From SKPS01 sp964469215 (GTDB lineage: Bacteria > Bacteroidota > Bacteroidia > Bacteroidales > SKPS01), in contig CAYXYB010000001.1 in assembly GCA_964469215.1 (NCBI GenBank), positions 124,001 through 188,000 on the forward strand: a DNA stretch of 64,000 nucleotides. Direction: 5' to 3'. Made by a program: the position numbers and the translations under genes. The notes beneath the pieces were generated by a model. It had not been told where the DNA came from and searched no databases. It worked only from the letters and a program-made list of their open reading frames with translations. Positions 63,633 through 64,000 of the stretch are shown here, one piece after another. Within the stretch, counting starts at the first letter, position 1. Every line of letters begins with the position of its first letter.

Positions 63633-64000
63633 TTATTCAATCCGTTTGATAATCTCCTTTGACCGTTCAATGTCGTTTAACCTGAAACGATGCCCCTCCT
63701 CTGTTGTCTCCATCACAATTATATTGAGCAATACAAAACGTGTCAATATGTTTTCAGCTATATGCCTTGTTAGTCCCGCCTTCTTCCTGTATTGGTTTAT
63801 AGTAATGGTTTGGTTTTGTAACAGGTAATGTAGCAGAAATCTTTCACGATCAGAGTATTCTATTGTAACACCTTTGCCCTCTTTTCTTTTGTTATGAATG
63901 CGTATATATATACCTCCGGGCATCAGGTTTTCATCATCCTTGCGAATAAAAACCTTGTAATTTCCATCTTTATCCGGGGCACTGTGCAACACCTCGTTAT
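63633..64000 (-). CDS. Winged-helix C-terminal part of a protein cut by the window edge
   Basis: The frame is open at the window end, so the gene begins to the right of 64000. The visible 121 residues contain IRIHNKRKEGKGVTIEYSDR and LLHYLLQNQTITINQYRKKA, then a winged-helix segment (LTRHIAENILTRFVLLNIIV). This resembles the C-terminus of AlbA_2/Schlafen-type ATP-binding proteins, a guess only. Confidence 0.45.
   Translation of the reverse strand, partial: NEVLHSAPDKDGNYKVFIRKDDENLMPGGIYIRIHNKRKEGKGVTIEYSDRERFLLHYLLQNQTITINQYRKKAGLTRHIAENILTRFVLLNIIVMETTEEGHRFRLNDIERSKEIIKRIE

Overview
The window looks like chromosomal DNA from a member of the Bacteroidota, probably a Bacteroidales-like environmental lineage. 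The evidence is a GldH lipoprotein gene next to a RicT (PSP1) gene and a penicillin-binding protein 1A gene, a type IX secretion C-terminal sorting domain, a DUF4292 lipoprotein, a fused CcsB-CcsA cytochrome c maturation protein, and a promoter of the Bacteroidota form (TTTG, 20 nt, TAnnTTTG). Shine-Dalgarno signals are generally weak. No tRNA, rRNA or CRISPR array was seen.

Layout. 1-9012 (+) is housekeeping: an NtrY-like histidine kinase (cut by the window edge), a polysaccharide flippase, dUTPase, a sugar-nucleotide transferase, a TPR lipoprotein, a DUF4292 lipoprotein and an EnvC-like protein. 9233-19304 is an accessory, decaying stretch. It holds a WD40 protein that seems to have lost its NACHT ATPase, two DUF4143 ATPases (one with a changed Walker A lysine), a frameshifted PDZ protein, a MESH1-like HD hydrolase, an orphan MraZ-like regulator with palindromic candidate operators, and remnants of two transposases and a flavodoxin. 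19277-22426 (-) is the CcsBA fusion, whose last codons lie in an IS3 end.

22852-38943 (+) is the most unusual region, a 16-kb gene run with one recognisable upstream promoter. It begins with a membrane protein that carries a TIR-like domain at its N-terminus and a carboxypeptidase-regulatory-like domain on the other side of the membrane. Five tandem paralogues follow, each with a signal peptide, a carboxypeptidase-regulatory-like domain, a coiled coil and TPRs. Two are broken, and two share 368 identical bases. The run ends with a four-helix membrane protein with two TrkA-N/RCK-like folds and a C-terminal RyR domain. I do not recognise this combination as a described system. A variable exported TPR sensor panel coupled to a TIR-like and RyR-containing membrane module is my inference.

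38986-47112 holds a DASS transporter, a small outer-membrane barrel, a phosphoesterase, an oxidoreductase trio (NTF2-like, SDR, CrtI-like) and a WG-repeat protein. 47248-54041 is a decayed, mobile-element-rich stretch. A 151-bp direct repeat (three mismatches) flanks a dead IS1380-type transposase, an unknown secreted protein and a T9SS-sorted propeller protein. 54092-57821 (+) is a sulfur-relay module: a Cys-rich small protein, DsrC with both C-terminal cysteines, a NarI/DsrM-like membrane subunit, an HdrD/DsrK-like Fe-S protein and a class V cysteine desulfurase. I see no dsrAB here. 57893-64000 is core again: DNA polymerase III delta', RicT, GldH, PBP1A, an OB-fold-like lipoprotein and a truncated winged-helix protein.
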